From Phylloscopus collybita (lineage: Eukaryota > Chordata > Aves > Passeriformes > Phylloscopidae): a stretch of DNA of 64,000 bases. The notes below the pieces were generated by a model, which did not search any database, had not been told where the DNA came from, and saw only the letters and a program-made list of their open reading frames with translations. Where the stretch lies: contig JAJNNQ010000009.1 in NCBI GenBank assembly GCA_027886175.1, positions 20,929,501 to 20,993,500 of the forward strand. The letters run 5' to 3'. Of this stretch, positions 34,312 through 47,100 are shown in pieces; position 1 is the stretch's first letter; each line of letters opens with the position of its first letter. The position numbers were made by a program, and so were the translations under genes.

Positions 34312-36514
34312 GTGTCACAAAGACAAGGCTCCAGGACATATCCACTTCCTATCCATCTGATGCCTGCAGAAGTACCTTCAGGGCATGTTCTAGGGCAGCC
34401 CAGCTGGTACTCACAGGGATGAACTTTATGTGCACCCAAACGCATTGAAGTGCACTCAAGGGCACGCTTAATTCCCATGCAATGCATGGCCCTGTGTCTC
34501 TGTGAAGCATCTGCCTGGCCTGTTTGCCTGTGCAAACAAGTCCTGTGACCTTTATTAGGTGGACAAGAACACCTGGAGCAAGACAGAAGTGCCACAGGTG
34601 CAGATGGGACTTGTGAGCTATCTGAGCTCAGGCCAGCTACAAGCAAGAGGAGAACTCAGATGCTTTGCTGTCGGAAGACCACTGCTCCAGCCCACCCTGG
34701 AGCCCGTGGCCTGGAGGTGGAGTACTCACAGCCCCACTGCCTCTGCTCCCCTTGCAGTAGCTGTGATCATCCTACCAGCGGCACTGTGAGGATGAACACA
34801 GTAATATGGGCCCACTGTGGCCACAAAAACAGGGTATAGGCAGGAAAGCTGATCTGACAAAGCAAAAGCGGAAAAGTAGACGCTCTTTCTTGGAAACACT
34901 TCTGAGAAGCACAGAATGGAGAATAGGGAGGAAGAAATGAACAATCACATAATTGCCAAATCCTAGCACAGCACAGCCACGAGTCAAGTCCTAAATAATC
35001 ATAAGATTACGAAGCAAAGTGACATTTTTTTCTTTGTATTTTTTTGTCTGATTTTTTGAGTCCCTAGGGTTCATATGCAATCTTTTCCCTCATTAGAAGA
35101 ATCAAGATTTTGTCTTTGTCATTTATCTCCAGATTGTTGTGAACAAGCACACCAAACAACACGGATGCCAACTGAAATTCTGAATTTTAGCTAAGAAAAT
35201 TAAAATTCAAATGTATAGAATGGGTCATCAATGATATGGCTAATTGGTGCCTTCCACAATCTGTTCTCCTGTGAAACATAAGGTGATTCGTATTTCTGTG
35301 AACTGCAAGGCTGAAAGGAATGGAAAAAGAAACATTTGAGTGTTTGCAAACTTTGCATTACTTTTTTAATTTATCAGGGATATTTCTAGTAAGAGAAATA
35401 TATTTGAAACAATTCACCAAGTTTTTTTTGTCGATGTGTAGGGCACACAGATGAGGGTGTTGTGGGAAAATGCAGCTGACATTCATCTTGTCTTCTTCAA
35501 CAACCTCTGCTACATCCGTGCTGTTTTCATGTCCCTACATGTTAAAGTGCTGTGCTCCTGGCTGGGAGAAGGCCCCACAAATCACAAAGCTGAGCACAGA
35601 TCTGAGAATTTTTATGAATCTGGCAATCAAAATGCAATTGAAAGCTTACAGGAAGCAAAAGAAAGAGAGTTTTGTGTCTGTATTTACAGTGTGGTGAGCA
35701 GGTGAGTTTAATATCAGGCATCAAATTTATCCAAATAAATCAAATATATCCAAATCACACCAAAATAAATCAAAGTCTTACTGAGCTGGAAACAGCCTTT
35801 TTTCTAACTCATTTTCCAGCTTCTTCTTTAACATGAAATCTTTGTTTCTATTATGAAACTTCATATTTCTCTACTTACTTTATCAATTTGTCAATCAAGT
35901 TTCACAATATAATACCATCATAAATTTAATCCGGTTAAAAAAAATCAAAAAAGATATGGTTTTAATAATTAGTTACTGAAATGTCAGCTCAAATTCCTGC
36001 TATTTCAACCAAGATTCATATCCAAACTCTTCTTTCTTTCTGTGTGGTATCCAATACAGACATACTGCAGTATTCCCAAGTAAATATAAAAGTCTCTATT
36101 CTACCTACAGGTGAAATCTTTTGACTTCCTAAACTAAAGGATTGTGTGGGCAAATGTTTTGGTCCCTTAAAAATACTGAAATACCCAGCTTTCCAAAGAG
36201 GCTGAAATTTTACTTTATTGTATTGCTACAAGTCTTCAGCAGCATGACAGCTAGGCAGTCTTCCCCCACAAAGAACTGAAAAGCAAGAGAAGTAACAAAT
36301 AGAGATTTATGGACAAAGCACATCAAACCTTCATATACAGCAGTAAAGCTGATGGATTGCTGGCAGCATGGTTTTGCACACCTGTGTGCATTTGCAGGGA
36401 AATGGAGATGCTTGTATGGGGAGTCAGCGAGGAGCCAGACACCAGCAGGACACCTCCCATCAGGGGTCGCCCCCATCTTTGTGTCCCCGTCACACAGTGT
36501 CACCCGTGAGCAGC

Positions 36515-36542
36515 TCCCTCAGCCCCTCAGCCCCTCAGCCCC
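36515..36542. repeat. Short 8-bp C-rich tandem repeat
   Basis: About three units of CTCAGCCC. Confidence 0.85.
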
Positions 36543-39180
36543 AGAGCAAGGCAGAGCTCATGCACCCCTCATGCAGGGGAGCATAAGGCTGATACCTACA
36601 GCCACTCACCTCAGTGATCCAGCAGTGCAGACAGTGCCCCTTGTCCTACACGGCTGTTTTACCCATGAGGGACTTCAACATCTGAAATTGTTATGCATCT
36701 GTAGTGCAAGTTTCTTGCAGCATCCTCACCTGGGAGACAGTCTCTGCTAGGCAGTGATGTGCTGGTGGTGCCATCAGTCAGGCCAGCAGGGGAAACATCT
36801 CAAAGCTCATCTATATTCACACCAGCTCAAGTTTACTTCCCTACACCCACGTGTCTTCTCTGCCTGTAAGAAGTTTTTCAGCTGTAGGAAACCTCTCCAG
36901 CTTGCATTTGCGTCGGCTCTTTCCCAGCTACAGCCCTTCCTGAGTGAACACAAACATGACTCAGCTTTTCCTTTAAAACAGAAGAAATTTGGTTCTGTTT
37001 GCAGTTCCACTGTGGTGTGGTATGACAGAACATAGATCTGTCTTTCACTTTGTTTAGAAGATGTGACACCAGTAGCAGTTGTGGATTGAATTATATTTCA
37101 GCTGCAAGAGAATCTCAGTTATGTTTTTTTATGTCTATTTATACTTCTTTTCAAAAAGCCAACTTTAAATAGGCAGAGCATTCTTTAATATCACAGATTG
37201 TGGTTGGGTCTGACTTAGGTCTCTATAAAAGAAATTACTACTTGTTGTCCAAAATGTTCATTTTGGCAGTTAAAAAAATGCCTCTTTGACACAGATGTAT
37301 ATATATGCATGTATATTGAATAAATGTCATTGTATAATTGCATCACAAATCGTATAACTAATATTTGAATTTCATAATGAGACTACATAATTAATGTCTT
37401 GGTATATAAACATATGTCATTATTCAAAATGTCTTTCATATACGTACACCAACAGTAAAACTTCTCAGTAATCCTTAATCAGTACAACCATGACAACATA
37501 AAAAGAAAGAAAATATATTTATGAAGGCTGGAGTCTCCTAACTTACGTCTCTCCAAAGAAAACCAACTCTTATAGTCTTCATTTTTTAAAAAACATAGTA
37601 ATATTCATTATACCTTTTACATGTTTCCTATAAGCTCTTGCTTAAGGATTCAATATTCTTAAGTGCAATATCACTGCCACCTTGGCTTAGGTCCTCTGCT
37701 CTATCTCCCTAGAATTATGTAAAATGTTTTATTCACTTAATTCCAAACCAGCAGCCCTCACTGCTTTGATAAAATTTCCTCTTCATATGGGATTAATTTT
37801 TTTAACACAATTTTGGTGATAGGCCTTTAAAAACACCTTGGAGCAGGAGAGGCAAGGAGCAGCTCACATTGCATGTAGCAAAGGAACAAGTGGCACATTA
37901 CAGTTGTAATAGAGGGACATGTAGCTGTTAGAAAAAGTGAGGTGGATAAGCTCAGTTCAACTCCCAGCTGCAGCAATGCCTCCCCTATGGCAGGTGTGGG
38001 TGACTGGCAGCTGTGTGCTCCCAGCCCCCCTGCACAAGGCAAGTCAGCACATGTGCCAGCTTCTGATTTAGCACGCCCTGGGGTTCCTGGTCCTCTCTCA
38101 ACCTTTTCAGCCATCATCCAGAACCAGTCTGGGGTCACATGTACCACTTCACCACAGAGAGGCAGAACTTGCAATGAAGTCCAGCAGGCAAAAACAGCTT
38201 CTGCTCAAATCATTGCAGAAAACCCAGTCCACAGCTTTCATTAGAAACAAGTTAACTTTTATCCATCACTCCTTTCCTAATCTGCCTCTTTCCTGCTTAG
38301 TCTAGTCCCATTCCTGTTTCTGTGGCATGTCTTTTGTATGTCACTTAGCTGAACATTAGTGGAATGTAGTATACATGAAACATATATAAAACATTACCTC
38401 TGCTGGTAATGTCACCCTCATGGGGGTGGTTATTTTCCTTCTTTGTTGTTCTGGGAGCAGTAAGGGAAAAGAGCTGACTCAATGGCATTTCAAAGATATA
38501 GTCCCACTCAATAAAAATTGAATTTCAAAAAAAAGGCAAAAAGAAAATATCCTTCTTTCTACATTCTTTGTAGTAATTCACTCACAGTATCAAGCAGCAA
38601 CACAGGGTTAGACTGGTGGAGGGCTTTTTCCTGTACAACCTTGTCATGGCAGGACAAAGCAATGCACCTGCCCTGAGATCAAAGGGCTGAGAAATACAGC
38701 CTTTACACTTAAAGCTGTTACTGCTGGTGGGAAAAAAAGCCAGTATGAAAACATGTATATGTGAATTTGAAGCATATTAATTGGAATCACAAACTCCAGA
38801 AACCCATCTACAAAGCACTGATACATTTTAAAGGGACTCTGACAATTCAGATAGTACCAAAAAATCCCTGATGGGTTCACTTCGACTGGTACCTGCAGGC
38901 TCTGTGCCTGACCCATTACAAATGCTTGTCTGATCCCCTCTAGATTTTCACCAGCCAGGCCAGCACAGAGAGGCAACAGAAATGTGCTTGGGGTGATTAC
39001 ACAGAAATGTGTTCCTGCACCACACCTGATCTGAATCAAACACGTATTTCTGGGAGATCCAGTCAAACATGGATCCAGTGTCAGTAGTCATGGATTTACA
39101 GCCTGAGACATTTGCAGAGAGAAAGATTACAGGCCCAGGAAACAGTGACAGATTCATGGGAATTGAAGGCAAAGCAAATC

Positions 39181-39600
39181 AGTACTGCAAATGGCTTCTT
39201 CACATAATAAAGTCTTTAAAATTGTGTTCTTTGAGAGCTATCAATTAAGAAATTTTTAATTTATTTAATGCAGTCAGGTCGTGCTGTTTTTCTGTCAGGC
39301 ACTTTTTAAAATCCATGTCACAGGGAAAAGTGCTTTTCAGAAGTCTAACCGTTGGCTGGAGGAGCCAATTCTTAGCCCAATTTTTAATTTGGAAGTGTAC
39401 GGGAGAGATAATGCTATCAAATTGAAATCTAACTACCATACAATTTAATGGCTGAGCATAAATCATGCATTTAACATTTCTGGTATTTGCATGCCACAAT
39501 AGCCCCTCTAAGATTTTAATTGAGATCAGAGCAGTTTCCTGGTTCAATCTGGTGCGATTTTCAAAGACGAGCACAGATCTTTGCAGATCTCTGCAAGACG
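39181..39600. promoter_or_regulatory. Candidate conserved regulatory DNA beside CpG island
   Basis: AT-rich unique DNA with clustered factor-binding words: TTTAATTTATTTAATG, TTTTTAATTTGG, a perfect POU octamer ATTTGCAT at 39485-39492, and CATAAATCATGCATTTAA. It leads straight into a CpG island at 39.72 kb. The reading as an enhancer or promoter flank is inferred from composition and position only. Confidence 0.3.
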
Positions 39601-39719
39601 CCTGCGTGTGCCGAGCTCCTACGCTGGCAGTTCAGAGAATCATTCCGACAACTTCTGGGGAGAGGTTTTGGAAATGTTTAACTTCAACAGTTAGTGCTTT
39701 GTGTCCCAATTGGTTGGTG

Positions 39720-39960
39720 GGAGCTTGTTGGGCGGTGTGTGTGCCTGCGCGGGTGTGTGTGCCCCGGGCCATTGCACAGCGCCGCCCCGCCCTCCGCAGC
39801 AGCCACGGCCCCGCGGCCGCACAGCCCCGCCCTGCCCCTCGCACTGACACTGGGCAAAAGGCAGCAAAGCGAACCCTGGGGAGCCGGGGCTTGGTCAGCA
39901 GTCCCTGCGGCAAGGCGGGACCGACAGCAAGTGCGCCCTGTTGTGCAGTTCGATCATGAT
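39720..39960. promoter_or_regulatory. CpG island, possible promoter
   Basis: About 240 bases with roughly 20 CpG dinucleotides by eye, a GCGGCCGC (NotI) word and several CCCCGCCC GC-box-like sites, set in AT-rich surroundings. It carries no simple repeat, unlike the island at 31 kb, so it is the cleaner promoter candidate. The neighbouring bases include an ATTGG CCAAT-box word at about 39709. The transcript direction is undefined. The 164-codon plus-strand frame across it (39465-39959) has no domain and probably reflects GC content. Confidence 0.55.
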
Positions 39961-42900
39961 CTGCTGATCCTCTCGGGGCTGCTGGAAATATTCTTGTTTC
40001 AGTGCAACACCCTGGCTGTAGGCTTTGGGGAGACTGCTTGCAGTAATTACAGTCTGTCATAACATGAGTTTATTACAATCGTCGTGCTCTTGTAATAGGC
40101 AGGAATGTTTTTACCCTTATGAAATACATAGATGCTGGAAGATTTATGTGGATAATGCAAACAATAACGCCTTTGCAGATTACAAACCACAGCTAATCTG
40201 CGTATACTGTACTGAAGAAATGGCAAGAGCAGTTCATGAAGTCATCTGCCTAAAGCCAAGATTTCAGTAAATTATCTTCAAGGAAGCAACATACTGTCTT
40301 TCAGTGATGCTTCTATTCATTGACAATTACAAGTTATTTGCTGGCACTTAAAAATAAAACTTGGGGGAAGGGTAAGGGGATTTGTCTGCTCAGGGGGGAG
40401 GACTTCTGTTGGCATTTTAAAAATGATCAGGCCACTCCAGGAACCAGATACAGCATTAGGCGCAGGTGGCACAAACATAAGCAGGTTTTAGTGCCTGAAC
40501 TCTATTATTATGGCTGCCATGGCTCAATACAGTAGTTGAAGACCTTGTCTGCCATAGACCAGGCAGCCAGACCTCTGCACTGGAGCTTGCTCACAGTTAT
40601 GGGAGCTGAAGGTCCTTAACTCTAAAACTATTTCTTTAGCCTTTTCAATCAAAGAATCACCTAATGTGGGGTTGAAAAAAAATCCTTTAATCAACTTCAA
40701 TAGTACAGCCACAAGGCTCTTTATAAACAGCTACCAAAAATGAGGTGAAATTGTTTGGGTTCATTTAGAACATTTTCTCTTACATAACTTGTTGCCCCAG
40801 GCTTACCCGCATGGCAGTGTGCGACTTATATGCATTTTATTTGTTTGTGATTGTTTCAAGAAAGCTTTTTGAGGAGGTGTGGCTCATTCCCCACTCGTTG
40901 ACAGTGTTTTAAGGGACAGGGCCTGAAGATGTCCATGGCAGGCAGGCAGCTGCCACAGCAGAGGGTTTGCACAGCTTCTCAGGCTGCTTATCTGTGTCAG
41001 TGTCATCCAGGAGATGTTCTCTGCCCCCCAAACTGCCAAACTGCCACAGGCACCTCAGCAGTAGTGATCTGCACCTAGCCTTGAGAAAGATTCCACAGCA
41101 TGCGTGGAAATTCATCTTCTCTAAAACTTCTCTTGGAAGTTTTTAGGTCCGTGTGACAAGGTGTATGGCTCCACCCTCTTGCTGTCATTATAGCAAAATT
41201 TGCAAAGATACTTATTTGCATTTGGCATAATGGTTCACCCTTTTTGTACAAGCAACAGTGACGCCTCTCATGTTCAGTCACCTCCCTGCACATCAAGATG
41301 ACAGCAGAACATGCAAAGAAGACAAGCATAGCAGCAACATCACTGTTTCTTGGATCTGCTGTTGATTCGACTCAAGGTATTTTTATTTAAGCTATTTTCC
41401 TCTGGAAAAACAGCCACGTACACACCAATCAGGTGCTAGTGGGGAGACTAATCAGTATTGCTTATCATTTAGAAAGGACCACAAAAATATTTGTCACTCT
41501 ACAGAACATCAATTCATAAGTATTGAACAAGCAGCCAGGATAGTCCCTGTTCTGAGCAGCTCAATTTAAAAACAGGATGTAGTGGGGTTAAGGATAAAAA
41601 AAGAGAAAACAGAATAAATGTGATACTGAAAATTATGTTTAAGAGTTCTGTACTGAATAAATTTATTTGCTTAAGTATTGCTCTGGCTTGCAGCATCCTT
41701 TCAGAGCTCTCAGAGTACTTGATGTTTCACTTTCTACTTTAATTAATTTTTGAAACCCCAGAGGCCCCCAGTATCCACAATACCTGATGTAAATTAGTTG
41801 TATTTTAACAACATATTACATGGTTCCATCTCCTTTTATTCATTTGTTTGAATTTCCCAATGATGACTTCATTTCAGCCCACCTAAGTCTTATACCACAA
41901 GAAACAGTTAGCAGTTCATTCATTTTCTCCCTTCCTCTCCATTTATTGATTGCTAGTTTATCCTCCTTCATTACCTCTCCTTGGGCTCAGGGATATTGGT
42001 CTACCGAAATGTTTCTGATATGAAAGCTATTCCATATCTTAAATTATATTTCTTCAATCTTCTCTATACCTTTTATAATGTAACTGTACCCTTTTTGAGA
42101 AGAGCCCACAGTATTCCGAGCAGGGGTGTATCACAGATTTATACAGTGGGATAGTTTTATTGCTGCAAGCAATTTAGTATTTTCAGCTGCTAGTTTAATT
42201 ACATTTTGAAAAGATGAACAAAGACTAAAAAGGAAATGTAAATCTTTGTAACTTCAGTCACCTCACACTGATTCTGGAACTGATATTCAAGCTTAAATTT
42301 CTAAAGACTAATTACTGATGTGGGGAAATCTAATTGTCCTCCTAGAGTATATAATGCTAAGTATTGTTGAGGCTGTAAGAAGATACTGAGGTGCTTAGAT
42401 TCTGTTTGAAAACTCATGTCTGGTTGAAAAAGAAGAGTAATGTTTTTGTTTCCTTCTGTATCCAGGTTCCTATGTGAGACTGGAGCAGGAATGAAAACTC
42501 CTTATCTTATAAGTTAAAACATTTTAAGTCACAAATCTCCTCTCTGTCTCTTTTTTTTTTTTTTTTTAACTGGTATTTTCTCTATTTGCTCCTAGAAGTT
42601 AAAGATACAACCTGTTGCTCTAACTGACCTAAAAGAGGCTCTTAGAGAACTCTATAATGCAAATACACATACGTATATAATTTTAATGGTCACGCAGTAA
42701 GGAAAACTTTTCCCAATATGAAACTGGTTATAGCCTATATACAAGGGTACAATGCATAACTACAGCACTTATCACGGAGTTGGGTACTTTGAACAATATC
42801 TTCAATCAGCATGGGTTCTCTGAAGGTGATGGAGCCATGAAGGTTGAAACAGGATGAAGCAACTTTCTGACCATGGCAGAATCGTATCTCTCACATCCCT

Positions 42901-43834
42901 TTCCAAAGGACTTCCAAGGGCTCAAACAGCATGATTTACCTTGCTGTAGGAGGTCCAGACAGTCCTTACACTGCATTTGCAAAGCTTTTTGGTCACAGCC
43001 ATACTGCTGACAAAGGCATTATTTACACTGGCAGGTCTGATAAGAGAATGTAAACACCTTAAAAAGTGCCATTCCTCTTGCACAATTAGCTCCTGGCTGC
43101 TGAATCAGCATTCTGGGGACAGCCCTTCTGCCAACCACCCCTCTTGTTGTTCAGCCTGCACCTATCTCTGCTGCCATTGAACTATTCCTCTTCTTCAGGG
43201 CTCCACATGAGCCTCAGAGAGCCCAGCAAAGCCCTTTGCCAGCCAGCACAAAATGGTTGCGCCCCTTTTCTAATCTAAATATTTCATAAACTGACAAATT
43301 AGAAGATGAGTTGGGTGTGATAACTGGTGAGAATCTTTACCATACAAATAGTTTATTTTGGGTCAAGTGCACTTTTTCCAACCAACCCCCCTAGATTAAA
43401 GATATGGGGAATCCCAGATAACTATTGACTAGTTAAAAATATTTTTTGCTTAAGTTTGTAGGTTTCTCCAGAAACTCCATAACTTCATCCAGATAGTAAA
43501 CCACAGTACTCTCCAAGTAGAGACAGACCTACTGTGTTCACAAAACACGCAGCACCATCTGAAATCCTTCATCCATGCTGGGTAAAAATCAATTGATTTG
43601 AACCATGGATAAAGGTTCATCTTTTATTGTCTTGTAAGAGATAGCAGCAGAGCTGATGGTATGATGCAACAAATGTTTACAATCATATTATTGTATTTCA
43701 TTAGCTGCCACTCCATACCTGTCAGCACACCCCTGAGCCATAGCTGCTGTGCAGGCTGCAAGACAGCAGAATACACTCTGGGTGCAGCTAACTGGTTGAG
43801 ATGCCCAGTGAAAACAGCAGCTGTTGCATGGGAG
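39961..43834. other. Unique sequence, no gene supported
   Basis: No exon can be placed downstream of the CpG island. The open frame at 40025-40270 (81 codons) is rich in Cys, Tyr and Asn and matches no family I know. A 17-T run lies at 42551-42567. No transposon recognised before the CR1 at 43.8 kb. Confidence 0.5.
42551..42567. repeat. Poly(T) run, 17 bases
   Basis: Homopolymer of 17 T. Confidence 0.92.
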
Positions 43835-44122
43835 TATGAGAGAGGACAGAATCAAGCTCTCCTTGGAGATGCACAGGGGCAGGATGAGAGACACATGCTC
43901 TAACACGGGAAATTCCAACTAGATAGAAGGAAATTGCTTGTACTATGAAGGGAGCCAAGCACTAGCACAGGTTGCCCAGAGAAGATATGGAGTCTCCATC
44001 CTTGGAAGTATTTAAACATGGTCTGAGCAACCAGCTCCAGCTGACCTACTCTGAGCAGGGCAGGAGAGGTGGACTACTCAATATCCAGATGTTCCTCCTC
44101 AATTACTCCATGATGCTGTGAG
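43835..44122 (+). mobile_element. CR1 LINE 3' end, 5'-truncated
   Basis: A typical CR1 3' region in order: GAGAGGACAGAATCAAGCTC, GATGCACAGGGGCAGGATGAG, GGGAAATTCCAACTAGATA, GCACAGGTTGCCCAGAGAAG, GGAGTCTCCATCCTTGGAAG, CAGCTCCAGCTGACC and CTCTGAGCAGGGCAGGAG. The end resembles the terminal ATTCTATGATTCTGTGAG repeats, decayed to CCATGATGCTGTGAG. The GGTTGGAC-to-TTCCAACC segment near the end is disrupted. It has no coding frame. Confidence 0.88.
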
Positions 44123-47100
44123 TTTATGGCCAGTTAGTATATTGCAGTTGAAGGAGGGCTAGTTAACAGGTTTTGAGGATTTTTCACATCACTGTAACTA
44201 TCCAGGGGAGGTAGCAATAAAGTATTCAAGAACATTCAAGGACAAGAAAATAACCATTACCTATTTAAAAAAAAGAACAGAAATGTAAATGTTGGAGAGA
44301 TGCTTTCCAACCAAATTATCAATTGGCAGCACAGCTTCTCAGGATATGGAGTTCACTAAGACGTGGGGAATTTCCAGCATGCTAGAGTGTGTTCTTAACC
44401 AGATTTGAGATGAAAAATGCAGATCATACATTTTACAGGAATAATCCAAAATATTTCAATTAGTAAAAAACGTTAATAGTGTTAAAAGATCATCACTCAA
44501 TACAGACATGCACATACACGCATGAACATAAAATATAAATACATATGGAAATACAACGAGAATACCAACACTAAAAATTCAGGAAAAATTATGCAGGGGG
44601 ATCAAAATAAAACAGGGAGAGAATATCCAAATGGAATATCACAATTCAATTTTTAATTTCTTTGACATTTTCCCATTGGAAAAGCCATTTGTTTCCAACA
44701 TTCTTCTTTGTGAAATACATCTTGTACCCTGTAGAGCAGCATTTTTCAAAGGGAAAGTTCAGTTTCAAAACTGTACACCAGTTCTTTTCAGCTACTCCTC
44801 CAAGAGCCAGTATCTTTGAGGAATATGAGGAATACAGCTCCTATTTTACCGAGCCACAGTTTTCCTTTCATCACATTAAAGCAGTGAATTCTTCACATTT
44901 GTTACACATTCCTATAATGTTTTACAAAATGACATCTACAATTTTTACTGCCCTGTTTCTTTCCGGACCACCCTAACAAACAACTTCTGCTTTATTTTTA
45001 GAATTAGCCCTTCTTGCTGGCTTTTATTTTCCTGTGCCACCCTAGCATGATTTACTGTAATTCAAATTTAACTATTAGTTTGCTGCACTGCACACCTGAC
45101 TCTGTGGCACAAATAATACTTACCAATTTCTCTCCAAGCCCTCATCACTCAGGCTATTGTGTACCCCAAGTGCTGACAAACAAAAAGGACATAAATAATG
45201 TAACTTTTTTACTTCAAAGTATGGAGGAGAGGTAATGAAATTAGCTTCCCAGAGATGCTAGCAATCAGTACTCACTACATTAAAAGCTGTGACACTATGC
45301 ATTATGTCCCTGAGTGTAAGCATATGGATGTGGGTTATATTTAACTCACATTATAACATTTATGGATGTGAGTTATGGCCCAGAAAGGAGATTTGTGCTT
45401 CCAGTGGTATAATGCCACTAAAGTTCATGTCAGAAGAACTGAAAGTCTCTGTATCACAAGGTTATAAAGACCCCTGATGTTTCAAACTCAGGGTAGTAAA
45501 AAATGAGAGTGACTGGGGCTACTGCACTGTTAGTGTCTGAAGCAGCTGCTGCTCCACAGTCGGTCAGGAAAAGGTTAAGATTTTCTGGAAGTGATGTCTC
45601 CACAGATGGCAAATTCCTCTTTCTGTTCAAATAAGACTGTCAAAAACAAAACAACCTCTTTCCCAGAGAAAGAAAACTAATTTTCCACGAATTCAACCCT
45701 TCTTTCTTCCACCATTTCCTCAGCTGTTGGTTCACTGCCAGCTCACTACATCCTCAGCCCTCACTCCCAGTGGTTCTTAGAAAAGATCGTGTTTGCTGCT
45801 TGCTGTTGATTCTCAGCCCTGGTTGCCCTACTCTGGCAGTGAACATTACATTCCCCTTCTCCCTGCTCTCATTCCTACTCTTTTTCTCTTACCTTTGTGG
45901 TTCCATCCTCAGTTTGCAGTATCATGTGTTTGAGCAAAAGGCGCTACCTCGCCCTAAAAAATCTGACTCATTCACACCTCTGAATTCAAACAGTTAATTA
46001 CCTCAGAGGTTTATTCATCTCAACAGCATCAAGCTAAGCCCCTTTTTATGATTATTCAGTTTCAAATCTGTGTGTCACCAGCCTTTTTGCAGATCTCTTG
46101 TTTTCCTGACAATCTTAATTTGCTTCACTAAGACCCTTTAACTCAGCAGACTTCAAGAGCTGCAGAGGTGGGCTTCTTTTTTTCTACCTTCAGCCCTCCA
46201 AGGCTTAAAAGGCTTCTCTTACATTCTCCCTTCTGTTTTTTATCATGTAAGAAGAATCATCTGTAGATCACAACTAGTAGGAACTCAACTGGCAGAATTA
46301 AATGTCTTAAAGAAGTCCTGTATCCTTTTATGAATGCCTGAACACTCATCTGTGGGTTGGATGTGGATGTACAAATTTGCCATTTCTATGACCCTAAAAC
46401 TTTTCAGTAGCAGACCCATTTCTCCAGGAGGTGTTGTAGTTTTGTTCATAGTCCATGGCTCAGGGGCATCAATAACTTAGACATTATTGCACTTCCAGTC
46501 AGTTTCACACTCTCACACAGTTACACAAATAAGGGGGGTTATGTTATAAGGATTTATATAAAAATCTGCTCAATAACATAAAAAGCCTTTATTAGGTAAA
46601 CAAGACAGCAGGAGAACAAAATTTTGGTTACCATAACTTGAATGATAATGTGGAAATGTGGAAAAACATTTATGTGAGAATGCCACATTTTTAGGAATTT
46701 ACATGGTGTTTTGAAATCTCAGTCTTTCTTTAAGTCTTGGCTGCTTGTGCATGCAGATGTTAATTTATCAAGTGTCTACATACACAAATCAGATGGCAAA
46801 ACTGGAGCTGCACACTGGTGTGGCAGAGGCACTGCTAGTGGCATGACTGGCAATGTTTTCATCATTTTCAAGGAGTGAAATCTCATATAATAGCTTTTTG
46901 AAAACATACAAAAAGTACAGCAAAACTGATGAAGAAAATTCCCCAGCTGAGAAAGAAAATCCCCAGCCAAACTATTCATGCAGACGGTTCCTCCAGCTCT
47001 TGTAAGGGAGACATAGCAGGCAGACACCTATTTCAAGCCACCTAATTTGAGTGCTGTGCTAGCCCACTGGATATGCCACTTTCAGGCATATATTCTGCCT

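Larger units (their letters stand above)
33625..39180. other. Unique sequence, no gene supported
   Basis: No recognised gene. Minor structures are a G/T-rich tract at 33898-33938, a 14-bp tandem duplication at 34284-34311 and an 8-bp C-rich repeat at about 36515-36542. An AT-rich block lies at about 37280-37450. Frames of 130-150 codons on both strands (for example 33580-34032 minus and 36352-36750 plus) match nothing I know. Confidence 0.5.

Noticed and set aside
39465..39959. 164-codon plus-strand frame
   Set aside because: The second half is open because of the CpG island's composition, and minus- and plus-strand frames of similar length overlap there.
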